A DNA stretch of 64,000 nucleotides from Sphagnum compactum (lineage: Eukaryota; Bryophyta; Sphagnopsida; Sphagnales), in assembly GCA_965153455.1 (NCBI GenBank), contig OZ234494.1, forward strand, positions 26,899,354-26,963,353, written 5' to 3'. The translations under genes were made by a program, and so were the position numbers. Under the pieces are notes generated by a model. The model did not search any database. It saw only the letters and a list, made by a program, of their open reading frames with translations, and was not told the origin of the DNA. Below, piece by piece: positions 1-12,245 of the stretch (the first letter of the stretch is position 1; each line of letters starts with the position of its first letter).

Positions 1-179
1 ATAAATAAAAATATATAAACTCTTGTTCCAACAACAAAAAAATTTACTTGCTTGCTTCTTTTATTGCCCAAAAAACAGAAAAAAAGGACAAAAGAAAAAA
101 AAATCATATATGTGTATATATACACAAGACATATATTCAGAGCTGTCAGAAAGTGTCAGTGTGTTTTGTAGGTGGGTAA
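1..179. other. AT-rich leader of the window, no gene seen
   Basis: A-rich and (TA)-rich sequence including a short alternating TATATGTGTATATATACA stretch near 106-125. I see no coding signal here. It runs directly into the minisatellite that follows. Confidence 0.4.
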
Positions 180-865
180 CGAGAACCGCCGGGTAAATAC
201 CAGGCCAGTGGATAGATACCTAGTACCACTTGGTACAGTACAATCATAACAGTTTCCTTTTGAGCTGTGTAAAAAGACTCTCCAGTATGGTAGGCAAGGT
301 CAGTGGATACCCCCCGGGTAAAATTGCTCGCGTCAGCAGACCCTACCCAGGGCCACCGGGCAAACCATCATTTCGTATTATGTATAGCCGTGTTGACCGG
401 TACAGTAGGTAAGTGTGTACCTATAACACTAGGCAAAGGAGACCCGGCGGGTAACCTACATGCCAGTGGGTCTGTGGATAGACGCTCAGAGCCACCGGGT
501 AAAAGCTGCCCCAGTAGGGTTTATGTCGAGGAAGGGAATTCTTACCCCCCGGGTAAATTTGAAGCCTGTCACTGAAACGGATAGATACTTAGAACCGCCA
601 TCCGGGTAAATATCACACACACCATCTTTCTTTACCTGTACAAAAAACTGCCCAGCACAATAATATGCCAAAACTAAGGGGACTCAGACCCTCCGGGTAA
701 ATAGGAAGCGTGTCAATCGGGAGATGGGTGGATAAACAGAACCTCCGGGTAAATAAATGCTCGCCCATCGCTTTTAACCGTCCAACGAAAGACTTGCTTG
801 CACCCCAGTTTTGAAAGGCAGGGATGTCAGTACGCAGGAAGATAGACCCGCCGGGTAACACACCC
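180..865. repeat. Degenerate ~50-bp minisatellite with CCGGGTAAA core
   Basis: The core CCGGGTAAA or a one-base variant recurs about ten times, near 189, 315, 355, 445, 496, 549, 601, 694, 744 and 850. Most spacings are close to 50 or a multiple (roughly 124, 41, 91, 49, 54, 51, 94, 50, 106), which fits an old tandem array in which some units have lost the core. A looser consensus precedes it: GTCAGTGGATAGATAC, then AGAACC. Short open frames cross the array on both strands, but they are repeat translations and not genes. It lies 1.9 kb upstream of the invertase start codon. Confidence 0.7.
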
Positions 866-959
866 CAGCTGTCAAAACTTGTCAGCGCGTACCTAACTGT
901 GTATATAGCCTTATCGTGATTTTGTCAGTAGTCGGTTTAACTTTACCCGAGTTTAGAGG

Positions 960-1310
960 TTCAGACTCTAGATCAGCCTTTTATTTATTATCGCCAAAAA
1001 GCTAAATTAAAAATTAAAAATGCTAAAATCAAGTGGTGTTTGAGATTTTCAATAGCCGACATTTGACCAAAATTTAAGAAAAAAATCGCCTGATTTCTTC
1101 ACATAGTTCAAGTAGGTAGCCAAAAATATAGAAGTACCTTTTGAAAAAACTTCTTACACGTTGAGGTTGTAGCCAAATTTTGGCTTAAAATAATTCTTTT
1201 ACATTATTGAGCTGGTAGCCAAATTTGGCTAAATTTTCCTATAGATCATCGCCACTCTGGCTACGTCACAAAATTGACCAATAAAACACTGGTCTAGATT
1301 CAGACCAAGC
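960..1310. repeat. Remnant of a dispersed repeat with AGCCAAATTTGGCT palindrome
   Basis: The segment contains GTAGCCAAA-type motifs near 1115, 1172 and 1215 and the perfect 14-bp palindrome AGCCAAATTTGGCT at 1217-1230. Very similar sequence, including the palindrome with zero to two changes, occurs near 9355, 33427, 48292 and 58170. In those places it ends a ~450-500 bp AT-rich repeat. I read this as a diverged fragment of the same non-autonomous repeat; its family is not identified. Confidence 0.4.
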
Positions 1311-1317
1311 TCTCAGG

Positions 1318-2743
1318 GTGCCGGGGGCGGGCCCCTTCTTTCTTCAGGTCATCCCGCTTGTTCTTCCGGGTCTCCAACCCCCTTTATATTCCTCCCCACA
1401 CACAGCGTCCTCTTCTCTTTTCCCATTTGCGTTTCCTGCGCTCTGTTTTCTGCACTCTTTGCGTTGTTTGTCGCCTCCTTTCGCTCCCTGTTTTCTTCTC
1501 CTTCTTCCCCTCTTCTCTCTGTTTTCTTCTTTGTGTTACAGGTGTTCCTCATCCTAGTTACTCATAGTATCGTTGGTTTGATTTTTGAGTAATTTGATTC
1601 AGAAGTTTTCGTTGCTTTTGCACACATTGTAAGAGTTTGGATTGCCGCTTGGATTTTGTTTTTGTGGAGTCAGGGACTAGAGAGGGAGAGATAGGGAGAG
1701 CCCCGGACGAGTGGAATATGGTGTTTGAAGAAGCGGTGGTGTAGAGAAAAACAGATATTATTGACTCGTATTGATAGCTTGATCTAGTTTTTGGTTTCCT
1801 CTGTTTATTACATGTCGTTGTTGCAGCTGCTGTTGTCCTGAGATCAGGTGAAAGTGTTTTTTTTCCCCTGATCACCAGATGCGGAGTTTGCCGATCCTGC
1901 TGGAGTAGAGTTTGGTGCGATCTCTGGAGTTTTTTCTTTTTGGTCTTGCGAGGATCGAGTCTTCGGGGAGACCGGAAAGTTTGACCCTCTGGTTTTTTTG
2001 TTTTTTTTTTTGGGGAAGTTCTTTTTCTGTGGAAAGTTGTCTTGGCATATTCTGAAGCGGGCGGCGGCGGCGGCTGTTATGTGGTCTTGCTTCCTGCGCC
2101 AGCTCTGCGTTTTGTCTTGGAGCTACTCGCTCTCGGGAGTTGTCTATTGACTTGGTTTTGACGCGGTGGCGGTCTGTGATTTGTTGCTTCTTCTCCCTTT
2201 TCAGCCTTTGGTCGATGAACCCGTGCTTTGTACGAGGAGGAGGAGGTTCTCCGCGATTTTGACGCCTGCAAATTTCTAAGTGATTACTCTCTTTTTGAGA
2301 TCACACATGGTTTTTCTCTCGTCAATGACACCGATCATTCTTCATTTTCTGTTAGATGTGCATATTTGGACTAGACCTTGATCTCTCCTGCTAAGAGGAG
2401 GAGGAGAAGCTCACTTGGCAGCTGCGGGGCAAGCGCCGCGGAGCTGGAGACAATCTCATCAGGAAAGCAAGGACTTTAGGGTAGGTGAAGGAGCTAAATT
2501 CACTGATTGACCAGATCATTCCTTCAGTAAGGATCCGAGATCCGGGTGGAGTAGCCTTTGCATTCTTGCAACAAGATTGATCAAAGAATCCCATAGCTAC
2601 GGGGAGTCAGTATAAACAGATCCTTTGCTTAGGCTTCTGCGATCTGCTACAGTGCAAGAACTTTCACTGAAGAATTCCTCACACTTTGTGTCAGAGACCG
2701 TCTTTGACACACAAAAGTTACATTGACGTCGTCACCAGAAAAT
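1318..2743 (+). promoter_or_regulatory. Probable promoter and 5' leader of the invertase gene
   Basis: A strongly CT-rich tract at about 1330-1540 follows a TATA-like TTTATATT at 1383-1390, a common arrangement at plant transcription starts. From 1540 to 2743 the sequence is T/G-rich and then mixed, with a (GGC)n run near 2058 and a (GAGGAG)n run near 2396. Open frames here are short and on both strands, so I treat the segment as promoter plus 5' UTR, possibly with a leader intron. The transcription start is inferred, not seen. Confidence 0.4.
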
Positions 2744-5700
2744 ATGCCTAGCTTAAGCGCCTTCTCCTTGGAAAGCACATCAGAGGCTGCTGCTGCTGCT
2801 TCGGGAAGGCCACAGCATGCTGCACACCTGCATGGTCCATTGGAGAATGGCATTGACAGCGGCCATTCGAAGGAGCTAGATTTGAGACGCTCCATGATGA
2901 ACCCGATCGAGACCAACAGGTCGCTGGACGAAAGGTCCCTGAGCGACATCATCTCGGCTAATCTGCACTCCCCTCGCCTCCGTTCGCTGGAGACTGTGAA
3001 GAGTTCGGAAAGTCTGGAAGGCTTGATTTCTCCCAGCATACGCTCATCTGTCGGCACCCCTCGCGATCGTCACAACTTCGAGCCACATCCTATGATCGGT
3101 GATGCATGGGATGCCCTAAGAAGGTCTCTCGTGTTCTTTCGGAATAAGCCTGTTGGAACCATTGCTGCCATGGATCCAACAGAGGACTCGCTCAATTACA
3201 ATCAGGTATGATTGCCCGGCCAACATTGAACTTTTCCCCATTCTTTCCCCATTCTGTTTTCAGTGATTGTGGAGTCAATGGCAGTTGTACCTATCGTCGA
3301 TTAGATATCTTTTGGAGATGAAGCAAAAGACAGCTTCTGGTGCAGTGCACTCAGTTTGATTCAGTTCTTATTCCATTCTGTTCCATTCTGATCGACAACC
3401 TGCTTGCAGATTTCCTTGATGACATTGAACATTTGCTCACAGTTTTAGGGTTTTTCCTTCCTCTGCAAACCACATCTCAGATTAACCCTGGAGATATGAC
3501 AAATGCCTGAGCAGTTTAGAAGCCATTGAAAAAAATGGTTCATGTAATGCACACCTATGTGGAAGTAAATTTCCTATCAACATACCTATTTTCTCTCTAG
3601 GTTTTTGTAATGACAAAGAAAGAATGTAAAAACCGCATCTATAACTGTGTTGTCAAGAAGACCAAGTGTCTGAAGATAGTTTGCTTCCACTAGGCAGTAT
3701 CATATAAGAGCTGATTGGGTGATTAGTTTTGGTGCATATGTACCTCAAGGAACCAGAGACTTGAGGAGTCATGCTGAGAGAACAGATTTTATAACTTTAG
3801 GTCATGCTCTTGCTTGATATCCCACCTGGTACATGTTTCTGCAGTGCTTTCCACCCTAATTTCTCTCCATACTATGCCCTTAGAGCTAGGCTTCTTCCTT
3901 CCTGCATGATGGTGAGGAGCTGTTTATTTGGGAAGATTTTCAGCATGTAAATGGGTTGGCTCCTCACTCTGGTTTCTTAAAGGTCGTGAGGATGGGCTTT
4001 CAGAGATTGGTTGATTGCTGTGCATCAAGTAACCTTTTTGCTTCTTGCAGCAGTACTACTCATGTCCTGTATGAACCAGTCCCCACAACTCACTACTGCT
4101 CAGCTGGGGGAATCCTTTTCTTTCAGTTGTGACATATCTGTTTGGGAATGAAGTTCTGTGATTCTGGAAGGTTTGCAGCACTTGTACTGTTCCAGTACTC
4201 TGGTGCCCAGTTGATAACTTGACTTCATTGTTAGAAAGGGATAGTTTTCTGCTCAGTTTCTGCAATAGAAGTTTCTAACTCATTTCTTGTTGTGCTCACA
4301 AACAGGTCTTTGTGAGAGATTTTGTGCCAAGTGCACTGGCTTTTCTTATGAATGGAGAGCCAGAAATTGTGAAAAACTTTTTGCTGAAGACATTACGGCT
4401 TCAGGCTATTGAGAAACGAATTGATTGTTTTACACTTGGTGAAGGTGTTATGCCTGCCAGTTTCAAGGTATGTTCTAAGCACCAAAGACTGGAAATGCTT
4501 ATATGGTTTGGGCAATGTTTCTAATTTTTGGCATGTAATAAGCTTTGGTGGCACTGGTAGCAAATCAATTTGAAACAGAATGACATGCATGGGCTATGAA
4601 ATATTGGAGTCATTTTCTGAGTCCTGATAATGGTTTGTACTTCTCAGTTCCAAAGTTAGTCCATCTTTAGCTTTCTTTGGACTGTGAGTATAGTGTATGG
4701 CTTTGCTTCAAAAATCAGACTAGAAGATTTGGACTTCAAATTAGAAAGTAGGAATGCTATTTATTGAACCAGCCACTGTGTTGATTGTCTTGTTGCTGTC
4801 AGGTCCTTCATGACCCTGTTCGTAAGACAGACACGATGATAGCAGATTTTGGAGAGAGTGCAATTGGTAGAGTTGCTCCTGTTGATTCAGGATTCTGGTG
4901 GATCATTCTTCTACGGGCATATGTGAAGTCCACTGGTGACCACAGCCTAGCAGACATGCCAGATTGCCAAAGAGGCATGCGACTTATTTTGACACTCTGC
5001 CTCTCAGATGGCTTTGATACTTTCCCCACTCTCCTGTGTGCTGATGGATGCTGCATGATTGATCGTCGGATGGTAAGTAGGTCCTTGGACAATGTTCCTC
5101 ATAGAGCGATTCAAGTTGTGCAGCATAGTAAAACTCTGCTTCAATTGATGATTCTAGACTTCTCTGCCTATGTTGATCCTATTTGCTTCCTTTTTCCTTC
5201 TGACTTACATAGCTCTTTGCCTGAGGATTGGTGAGTCTGATCTTGTTCAGATTTTATTGTCCTTTCCACAAGGTGGAGAGTTCTTTGCAAATCAGATTTA
5301 TATTAAGGTGTTATGTATGTGGTAAATAACTAGCTTTTGGGGTAAATGGCTGGTTTTAATTGCTGTGTCAAAGAATGAATTGCTAGTGGTGTCAGCAACC
5401 TAGGATTGATTTTGTTGCTTCTTCACACAGTCTTTGCCTTATAGTAGTGCACTGAAATGACAGGGCATATATGGGTATCCCATTGAGATCCAGTCATTGT
5501 TCTTCATGGCACTACGGTCTGCTAAAAGCTTGCTCAAGCCAGAGGGTGAGGGGAAGGAGTTCCTAGAGCGAATTGATAAGCGACTCCAAGCACTTAGCTA
5601 TCACATACGGGAGTATTTTTGGCTAGACCACACCCAGCTCAACAACATCTACCGCTATAAAACTGAAGAGTACTCCCATACTGCAGTGAACAAATTCAAT

Positions 5701-6657
5701 GTCATTCCAGATTCTATCCCTCACTGGATTTTTGACTTCCTACCAATGAATGGTGGCTACTTCATAGGGAATGTGAGCCCTGCTCGAATGGACTTTCGGT
5801 GGTTTGCTATTGGCAATTGCATGGCAATTCTCTCTTCCCTTGCCACCCCAGACCAGGCCTCGGCTATTATGGACCTATTCGAGGAGCGATGGGAGGAGCT
5901 TGTAGGCGATATGCCTTTGAAGGTGTCTTATCCTGCATTGGAGGGACATGAATGGGAAATTGTGACTGGTTGTGACCCCAAGAACACCAGATGGAGTTAC
6001 CACAATGCTGGCTCTTGGCCAGGTAATGATCCCTTTTGCACTTGGTTGGCATCCTCTCAATTCCAAACAAGGGGGGGGGGGTTCTCTGGAGCTTGGTTTT
6101 CCTGTGAGTACATGTACATGTAACATTTAGTTGATCATTTCACTTGTGTTGTTGAAGATTTTCACTTCAAGGTCTGAAATGGTCTTTTTTCCAGGTTTGC
6201 ACAAAGGCTAAGTTGTCTTTTGGCAAAACATAGTGAATCAGTCAGAGATTGTCTGCACAGAGTGGACTCCTGTGGCTGATTTTCAGATTTGAGAAACTCT
6301 TTTATCATTTCTAATATGAGTGCTGTTGTTCATGGTGGTGGTGGCTTATCCTCTGTTGCAGTTATTCTATGGATGTTGACAGCAGCATGCATAAAGACTG
6401 GAAGGCCACAAATTGCGAGACGAGCAATTGAGCAGGTAGAGCAACGGCTATCTAAAGATGGGTGGCCAGAATATTATGATGGGAAGGCAGGCCGTTATAT
6501 TGGCAAGCAGGCACGCAAGTTTCAGACATGGTCCATTGCTGGTTACTTGGTTGCAAAGATGATGTTGGAAGACCCTTCACATTTAGGGTTGATAGGATTG
6601 GAAGAAGACAAGAAAATGAAGCCTGCTCTTACTAGATCGGCTTCATGGACTGCTTGA
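2744..6657 (+). CDS. CINV: Alkaline/neutral invertase, cytosolic type (GH100), five coding exons
   Basis: Hydrolyses sucrose to glucose and fructose in the cytosol. Coding exons are 2744-3205, 4306-4467, 4803-5072, 5464-6022 and 6362-6657, all with GT-AG introns. They join to a 582-residue protein, within the usual family length. The start is the first ATG in the open frame. The N-terminal ~115 residues are Ser-rich with an [10 protein letters not shown] stretch like that of cytosolic plant invertases, and no organelle transit peptide is evident. The catalytic domain starts near [20 protein letters not shown] (about residue 116). The PVDSGFWW Asp (about 236) and the EGHEW motif (Glu 458/461) correspond to the acidic catalytic residues reported for GH100. 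The C terminus ends RSASWTA; in Arabidopsis CINV1 the matching RSASW serine is a phosphorylation/14-3-3 site. Odd: LQAIEKR replaces the usual LQ(G/S)WEK. Family membership is certain; the clade call is from memory. Confidence 0.96.
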
Positions 6658-7505
6658 TTGGGAACATAGCATACATATCCCACTTGTATTAAGTGCCCAC
6701 AGCAATAATTTTTTGCATTGATCATGTCCCCCTCGAAAATAGATTGTGGGGGGGGGAGCTCAGCAGCAGCATAGGAGAAAAAATATGTGGACACATATCT
6801 CCCAGAGTCTTGTGGGCATTCTGGGAGGATTGCCAATGGGAAATTGGGAATGACTTTGTATAACACTACTTTTTGTCTTTTGGACAAGGGATGATGATGA
6901 TGCCAGTTTAGATGGCAATTTGTTGCCTTGCAAACGAGGGAAGAGGGAAAATCTCTATAACAGGGGGTTATCATGCATGCACCTTGAGGACAAAAGCCAA
7001 GGCTGGCCAAAATGGCAAGATCAGGCAATATCTGGAGATATGCACTTCTGGTGTACGTCATGTGGTCATGGTGCTCTCTTGTCCCCTCCGGCATATGAGA
7101 GGATTGAATACTGGTATGTTTTTATGCCAGTACTTCTCGCTTTCCTTTGCAGCCATGCAGATTGAGCTTTCCTCTGTAATGTGGAAGCATTGCACATTCT
7201 TTGAGAATGGATTAGAAAATGTACCCAAACAGATTTTAGTCTGTTGCAAAACAACAAATAATTGTTGGAGAGTTTGTGCTGGATTTAGGGGATGAGGAGG
7301 TATGATGGTATAGAAATTGTGGTACACACTAAAGACATAAACTGGTGTCTTCTTACTAAAACCTTTCTTTCTAGGGCCAGTTTCCAATTTCTTGAAGAGC
7401 AGCTCTACTATGGTATGGGTCTTGCTAACAATAGACATACATATATATAAACGTTGCTGATGGTAATTAGCCTAAGGAGGTCACAAATTTATTGTCTTCT
7501 TTACC
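6658..7505 (+). other. 3' UTR and downstream region of the invertase gene
   Basis: Sequence after the TGA at 6655-6657. It has a G8 run near 6748 and no coding exon that I can support; overlapping open frames on both strands lack any recognisable motif. A TA-rich stretch near 7438-7452 may mark the end of the transcribed region. The repeated block E begins just after, near 7508. Confidence 0.4.
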
Positions 7506-9354
7506 TGTCTAATATTTGATGTTTTTTGTATTTGTTAAGTTCTTTCCCTCTAATTTTGTGATACAGTTAGCTGAGGTTTGTAATGTTTGTTAAGTTCTTT
7601 TTTTTTGTTCCAATTTTGTGATATGTGCATCTGATGTTTTGCATGTGTTTTTAACTTTTTTTTCCTCCAAATTTGTGATATGTTTATGTGATGTTTTCTT
7701 CAATTAACTTCTTTTTTCCTTTCCAACTTTTGTGATATGTTTTGTCGTTCACAGATGTGCCGTCATTGAAATGAAAACAAAACTGGCATTTCTTGACATG
7801 TTTATAGCAAACAACAATTGAATTCAAAGCTTATTGACTTATCGAAATGTTGCCATTTCCCAATATATCTCTTATGGGAGAGTCATGTTTTTCTCTTTCA
7901 TAGTTGAAAAATTGATAACGCAATTGTTGTAAAAATTACCTGTAAACAAAACATGAACAGGCCAATAATGCCGAGGGACATCCATGAACTTGAAATAAAT
8001 TAAGAGAAGAATAGGTGAAGCGTTGACAACTAAGTTGACAAGACCTATTTACAATTGCAGTAAATAAGTTGTAAGCAAATAAATTTATAGAAACTTTAAA
8101 ACACTGTTTTATCAGTGTCCTATTCCTTTTATAGACAGAAAGTGTTAGTGGCTTTACAGAGAGTCTCTGTAAGCCGGCTCCATCTCGAGGTGGGCTGTAA
8201 CTGCAGGGGAGGGTACTTCTAAGCTCGGAGTTTTATCATGTACACTTCCTCTTTCTTTAGTTGATATGCTTCATGTGTTTGGTGGAGGTTTTGATAATTA
8301 GTGGTTCCCCTCCCTCCTTGTGGCCTGCCTCTTTTGGGCTGTTTGCTTGCCTGAACTTTGGTCCTTGGCCCGTGTTTCTTCTTCTCTCCCTTTCTGGGAT
8401 GCTGTCTTTTTATAAAGGTTGGCCGGGTTTCATGAAAGACCACCCAAAAAACAAAAAGGAAAAAGAGAAAAAAGAAAAATTGGAAAAAGTATTAATTAGA
8501 CTATAAATGTCCTGTAAAATGAATTAATACTTTTGGCCAAAATGGGAACCGGGTGAACTCAACAAACCACTTTTACGTCTTATTCAAGATATGTATGATA
8601 ACATGAACCAAACTTTAATTAACTAGGGTTGGTCTTCCCATCCACTTCACTATGGTTTTATCTGCAAGGAATGAAGTATGGAGCAGGAAATGATAAGAAC
8701 AAAAATAGGTAAGGAACTGACACCCAAATGTCCAAACCATGTGAGAATAAAGTTGTAAACAAGGAACAAGTGACAGGTCAGTTGGAAAGTGGGATCCTGC
8801 AAAAATTTATTACCACATGGTGTGTATCAGTGGAACACGAGTCCTATGTGTGTAGTATGTAGTACTTTGGCACACACCCAATGGTTGGACTATGACTGAA
8901 AATTGAGCAAATTCGAGTGACGATGTTTCATTCGAACTCTGTTTTATGTAGGATGGGTATTGTGTTGATTGTCACTATGACAATTCCAGAGTCATTCCAA
9001 ATGATAATTCTTGAGGAATCGACTTTACATATGTCTTGTTGTATCTAAGTCTTTCTGGCTCATCCAATTCTCAATCAATCTTGCTCATCAAAGTGTCAGT
9101 CAAGCTTGCTCATCCAGTTATCTGTCTATCTTGCTTGTTTGTTTCAGCCATGCTTGGAGATGTCTCACAGATCCAAACCCAATGAATCACACATGCAAAG
9201 CTAAAATGACAATTTAACCACATCAGAAGAGAAAAGAGTTCAAACCTTATGTGAGTATTTGTTGTTTTGACATTTACTCATGTACTTTACATACTTGGTT
9301 CCAGTTTCTATTTATTACACACACATGTATAATTTTGTGATGCAGTGAAACAGA

Positions 9355-9870
9355 AGATTTAGCCAAATTTGGGTCTAGAACAGATATGAAAGTTTTAAGA
9401 AAATTAATAATGTTTTTACATTTGGCTACCCTCCTGGAACCTGTTGTAGAAATCTGGCAATTCAAATTTTATTTTTCAACATCTGGTGAATTAGGGCCAT
9501 TTTCTCCACAACAGTCGTTTGTATCTGTGGAAATCATATTTTTCAGGTCCAATAAACGAAAACATTCGTCCCAAAACAAAATTTTGCTTGGTTCATTTCT
9601 ATGTTCTGCATCAGTGTTTTGTTTTTTTTGTGTTTGCAAAAATTTGGCAAAATGAGAAAAAATAAAATAAAAAGGGAATATTCCGTCAAAATATTTTCAT
9701 TTTCTATTGAAAAAATCCCCAACTTTTGAAAACAAAATCTTTTGATTTTTTTTCGGCTATGTTTAGATTCTGATTTTAGTTTGGTAGTGTACTTTACAAC
9801 TAGTCTCTTAAATTATTTAGGCAGTTCTAAAAACTTGTTGCCATTTAATGCTAAATCCCTCTTCTGATAC
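9355..9870 (-). repeat. ~500-bp AT-rich repeat nested in block E
   Basis: Runs from the TTTAGCCAAATTTGGG end near 9358 to the TTGCCATTTAATGCTAAA end near 9838. Matching copies lie at 33,025-33,450 (one end missing) and 47,855-48,320, with a diverged relative at 57,720-58,200. The relative outside block E suggests an independent dispersed repeat. I could not define terminal inverted repeats or target-site duplications. Confidence 0.45.
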
Positions 9871-10229
9871 TAGCCAATGATGCGACATCAGAAAATTGAA
9901 AAGAGGATCACTGCTCTGCATGTGCTAGACACAATGACAATGACCACATTAGAAGAAAAAAGAGTTCGAACCTAATGTGAGAATTTGTTATTTGACATTT
10001 CGTCATGTACATGGTTCATTGCAGTTACCAACCAAATAATCTATTATAGATTTTTAAGACACATGCACAACCGCATATCATCAATCAGATATGAGTGAAT
10101 TTGTGTCCAACTGGTATACATTACTGCACTCAGAGAGAAGAAAACTCAATTGTTCAGTATTGAAGTGCCTATCCTCTCCTCAGAAGACTATGCAAATGTG
10201 TCCTGTTTTCATTCATCCGTAAACGCAGT

Positions 10230-10265
10230 CTTTTGAAATTAGGGTTTAGGTTCTAGGGTTTAGGA
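10230..10265 (+). repeat. Short interstitial telomere-like motif
   Basis: ATTAGGGTTTAGG followed by CTAGGGTTTAGG gives degenerate units of the plant telomere repeat TTTAGGG. A related remnant is visible in the inverted copy near 47,450. This is too short to be a telomere; it may be a relic or a promoter-type telo-box. Confidence 0.4.
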
Positions 10266-10795
10266 TTTGTAACCCATGAAGAGTAATTCCATTTCTTGCT
10301 CCAAGAAGCCCCATTGACACATTGTGCCAGAAACTTGACACCCACCACTTTGTTTTAGCAATTGCTTGTAATATCTGCGAATATTTGAGTCTCTTTGGGA
10401 AAAAGAGATACCTTTGCAATGACATTGAGAGTTCCTAAAAACGTGTGAAGACCACAATGGAGGGCTTTATGACAGAGTGGGGATATTTAGTGAAGGAAGT
10501 AAAGCAAAGTGTTTTGGGCGATTTGGAAAATTTTGTGCACAATCTGCATACCAGTAGTTGAAGGTCATAGGAATTTTCACTTGAATGAAAGCTTGGCCTG
10601 ACTGTCACACCCTACACATTCCTCACAAGAGAAAGCTAGCGATCAATCAATGGTCCAAAACCATACTCTCCAGCTGCAAAAGAAATAAGCAGACAGTACA
10701 AGATCCACAAAAAATTGCCAAATTGGTCTCTGCAGCTGATGGTCGCACCTGTTCTCCACTGTGTGGTGATGCAGACATTGTTATTGGACAGTAGG

Positions 10796-12245
10796 CCTAC
10801 TTATATATAAATATAATCACTTATAATTATTATAAAAGTGACATATTATGGACAAGTAGATATAAGAACTAAATGTTTTAATGTACTATTTTACAATCCA
10901 TGTAGTTATTGTCATAACATTAATTATTTTAATGAAATTATGATTATTCTAGAAACTTAAATCAGAAATAGATTTATAAATTATAAATTATAAATTATTA
11001 TAATAAATTTTAATTTTAAGTTAATTATGCAAGTACTATAATTTTAACTTACAAATAAATGAAGTAATTACAATGATTCTAGAATGATTTTATGGTACTA
11101 TAAAATAATAAATATTAATATAAAAATTTATGCTTTTATATTGAAAATTTATCGTAAATAAGTAAATAATGAGTAAGACATAAAATTATTCAGTGTATAT
11201 TTGTTTTTAAATATAATAATTACATCAACTTTTCTTATTATTGTAAGATTATTATGAAATTTTGAAATTAAAAATCTCAATTATAGAACAATGATAACTT
11301 CTAAATTATGGATACGAAATTTAGTTATTATCATTAAATTATAATTTTTTATGATTGGCAACTATCATTTTTATTAATGTGAAAATTTATGTTGTAATAA
11401 TATTTATTCATTTAATAATAAGTAAAGTAGTTTATTTTAATTTTAAAATTTTCAATCAAATATTCTAAAATTTTATGATGTAGTAACAATTATATATTGC
11501 AACTACATAATTAAATATTCTAATATACTGGAATGGAATTCATACAATTATAGAAATTATTCTAGGATGTTGAAATGTAATTCTTACAATTAAAAGTGGC
11601 AAAATTTTAAACTAAAAATAATTTAAAAATTAAAATGCTGAATAATTAAGCTACATTATAAATTATGTGTCTATTACAATTAATGTATAAGTAGAAAAAC
11701 TATTATGATTTTATAAGAATCATACATTAATTGCAGTTAATTTATTGTTATTAAAAAATATAAAAAATATCTCGTATAATATTTTTTTTGGAATGTATTT
11801 AATTTATTCGAAATTATAAGTAATTTAATGTAATGAAATTAGTATAATTACAATAATCATATCAATGACTTTACTTACATTAAAAATATTATGAATATTT
11901 TGAATACTAATTTGAAATGTAAATTAAAAGTCATGAATATTAAGTTTAGTCGCAAATCAAATTATTATTATAATTAATGTATATAGACATATGTTGACTT
12001 TGACTAAGCACGTTTCACTTGCGACTAATGGGATTTTAGATGTCTATTTTTAGATGATAAATCCAACCTATATATAGATGTAAAACAATTTAGTCGTAGG
12101 CTAGTCATTAGTTAATTGTAGGTGATTAAATTGATGTCAGCACGCTGTTACATTAGTTGCAAAATGCAAAAATTTAGTTGCAAAACCAAATAATTGTAGG
12201 TAGTTGTAAATGTGTTGGTCACATATCAGCCTTTTTCTTCCAATG
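10796..12245 (-). mobile_element. CACTA-type DNA transposon, left-half fragment (inverted)
   Basis: The reverse complement matches 39,905-41,340, the left half of the longer CACTA copy. In this orientation the terminal sequence CTTTTTCTTCCAATG ends at 12,245, a degenerate form of the CACTA-superfamily end CACTACAAGAAAA. Subterminal TTAGTTGCAAAA and TTGCGACTAA motifs near 12,020-12,185 are typical of this superfamily. The interior is very AT-rich with no transposase. The fragment breaks at about 10,796, where block E begins, and its right end lies in forward orientation at 15,306-15,971. Confidence 0.6.

Larger units (their letters stand above)
7508..10795 (-). repeat. Block E, copy 1 (inverted, ~3.3 kb)
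   Basis: The reverse complement of this stretch matches about 46,920-50,010 along its length and also 33,025-35,312, with small indels. Landmarks include the CTCGAG-containing segment near 8187, the GTTTGGTCCTTGGCC stretch near 8360 and the AGTAGGCCTACTGTCC end near 10,790. The end nearest the invertase (7508-7760) is a satellite of about four ~57-bp units built on TTTTGTGATATG. There is no transposase or reverse transcriptase. In the 46.9-50 kb copy block E lies just downstream of the GX gene, so it may be duplicated flanking DNA rather than a transposon. Confidence 0.75.

Noticed and set aside
303-861. Open frames on both strands of the 5' minisatellite
   Set aside because: They overlap each other and follow the CCGGGTAAA repeat; no conserved protein is apparent.
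2723-2743. Extension of the invertase N terminus upstream of 2744
   Set aside because: The upstream in-frame codons contain no ATG; the extension would start at a TTG. The ATG at 2744 is the first usable start.
10796-12245. Organelle-derived DNA as the source of the very AT-rich blocks
   Set aside because: No chloroplast or mitochondrial gene motif is visible, and the blocks are bounded by CACTA-type ends and subterminal repeats.
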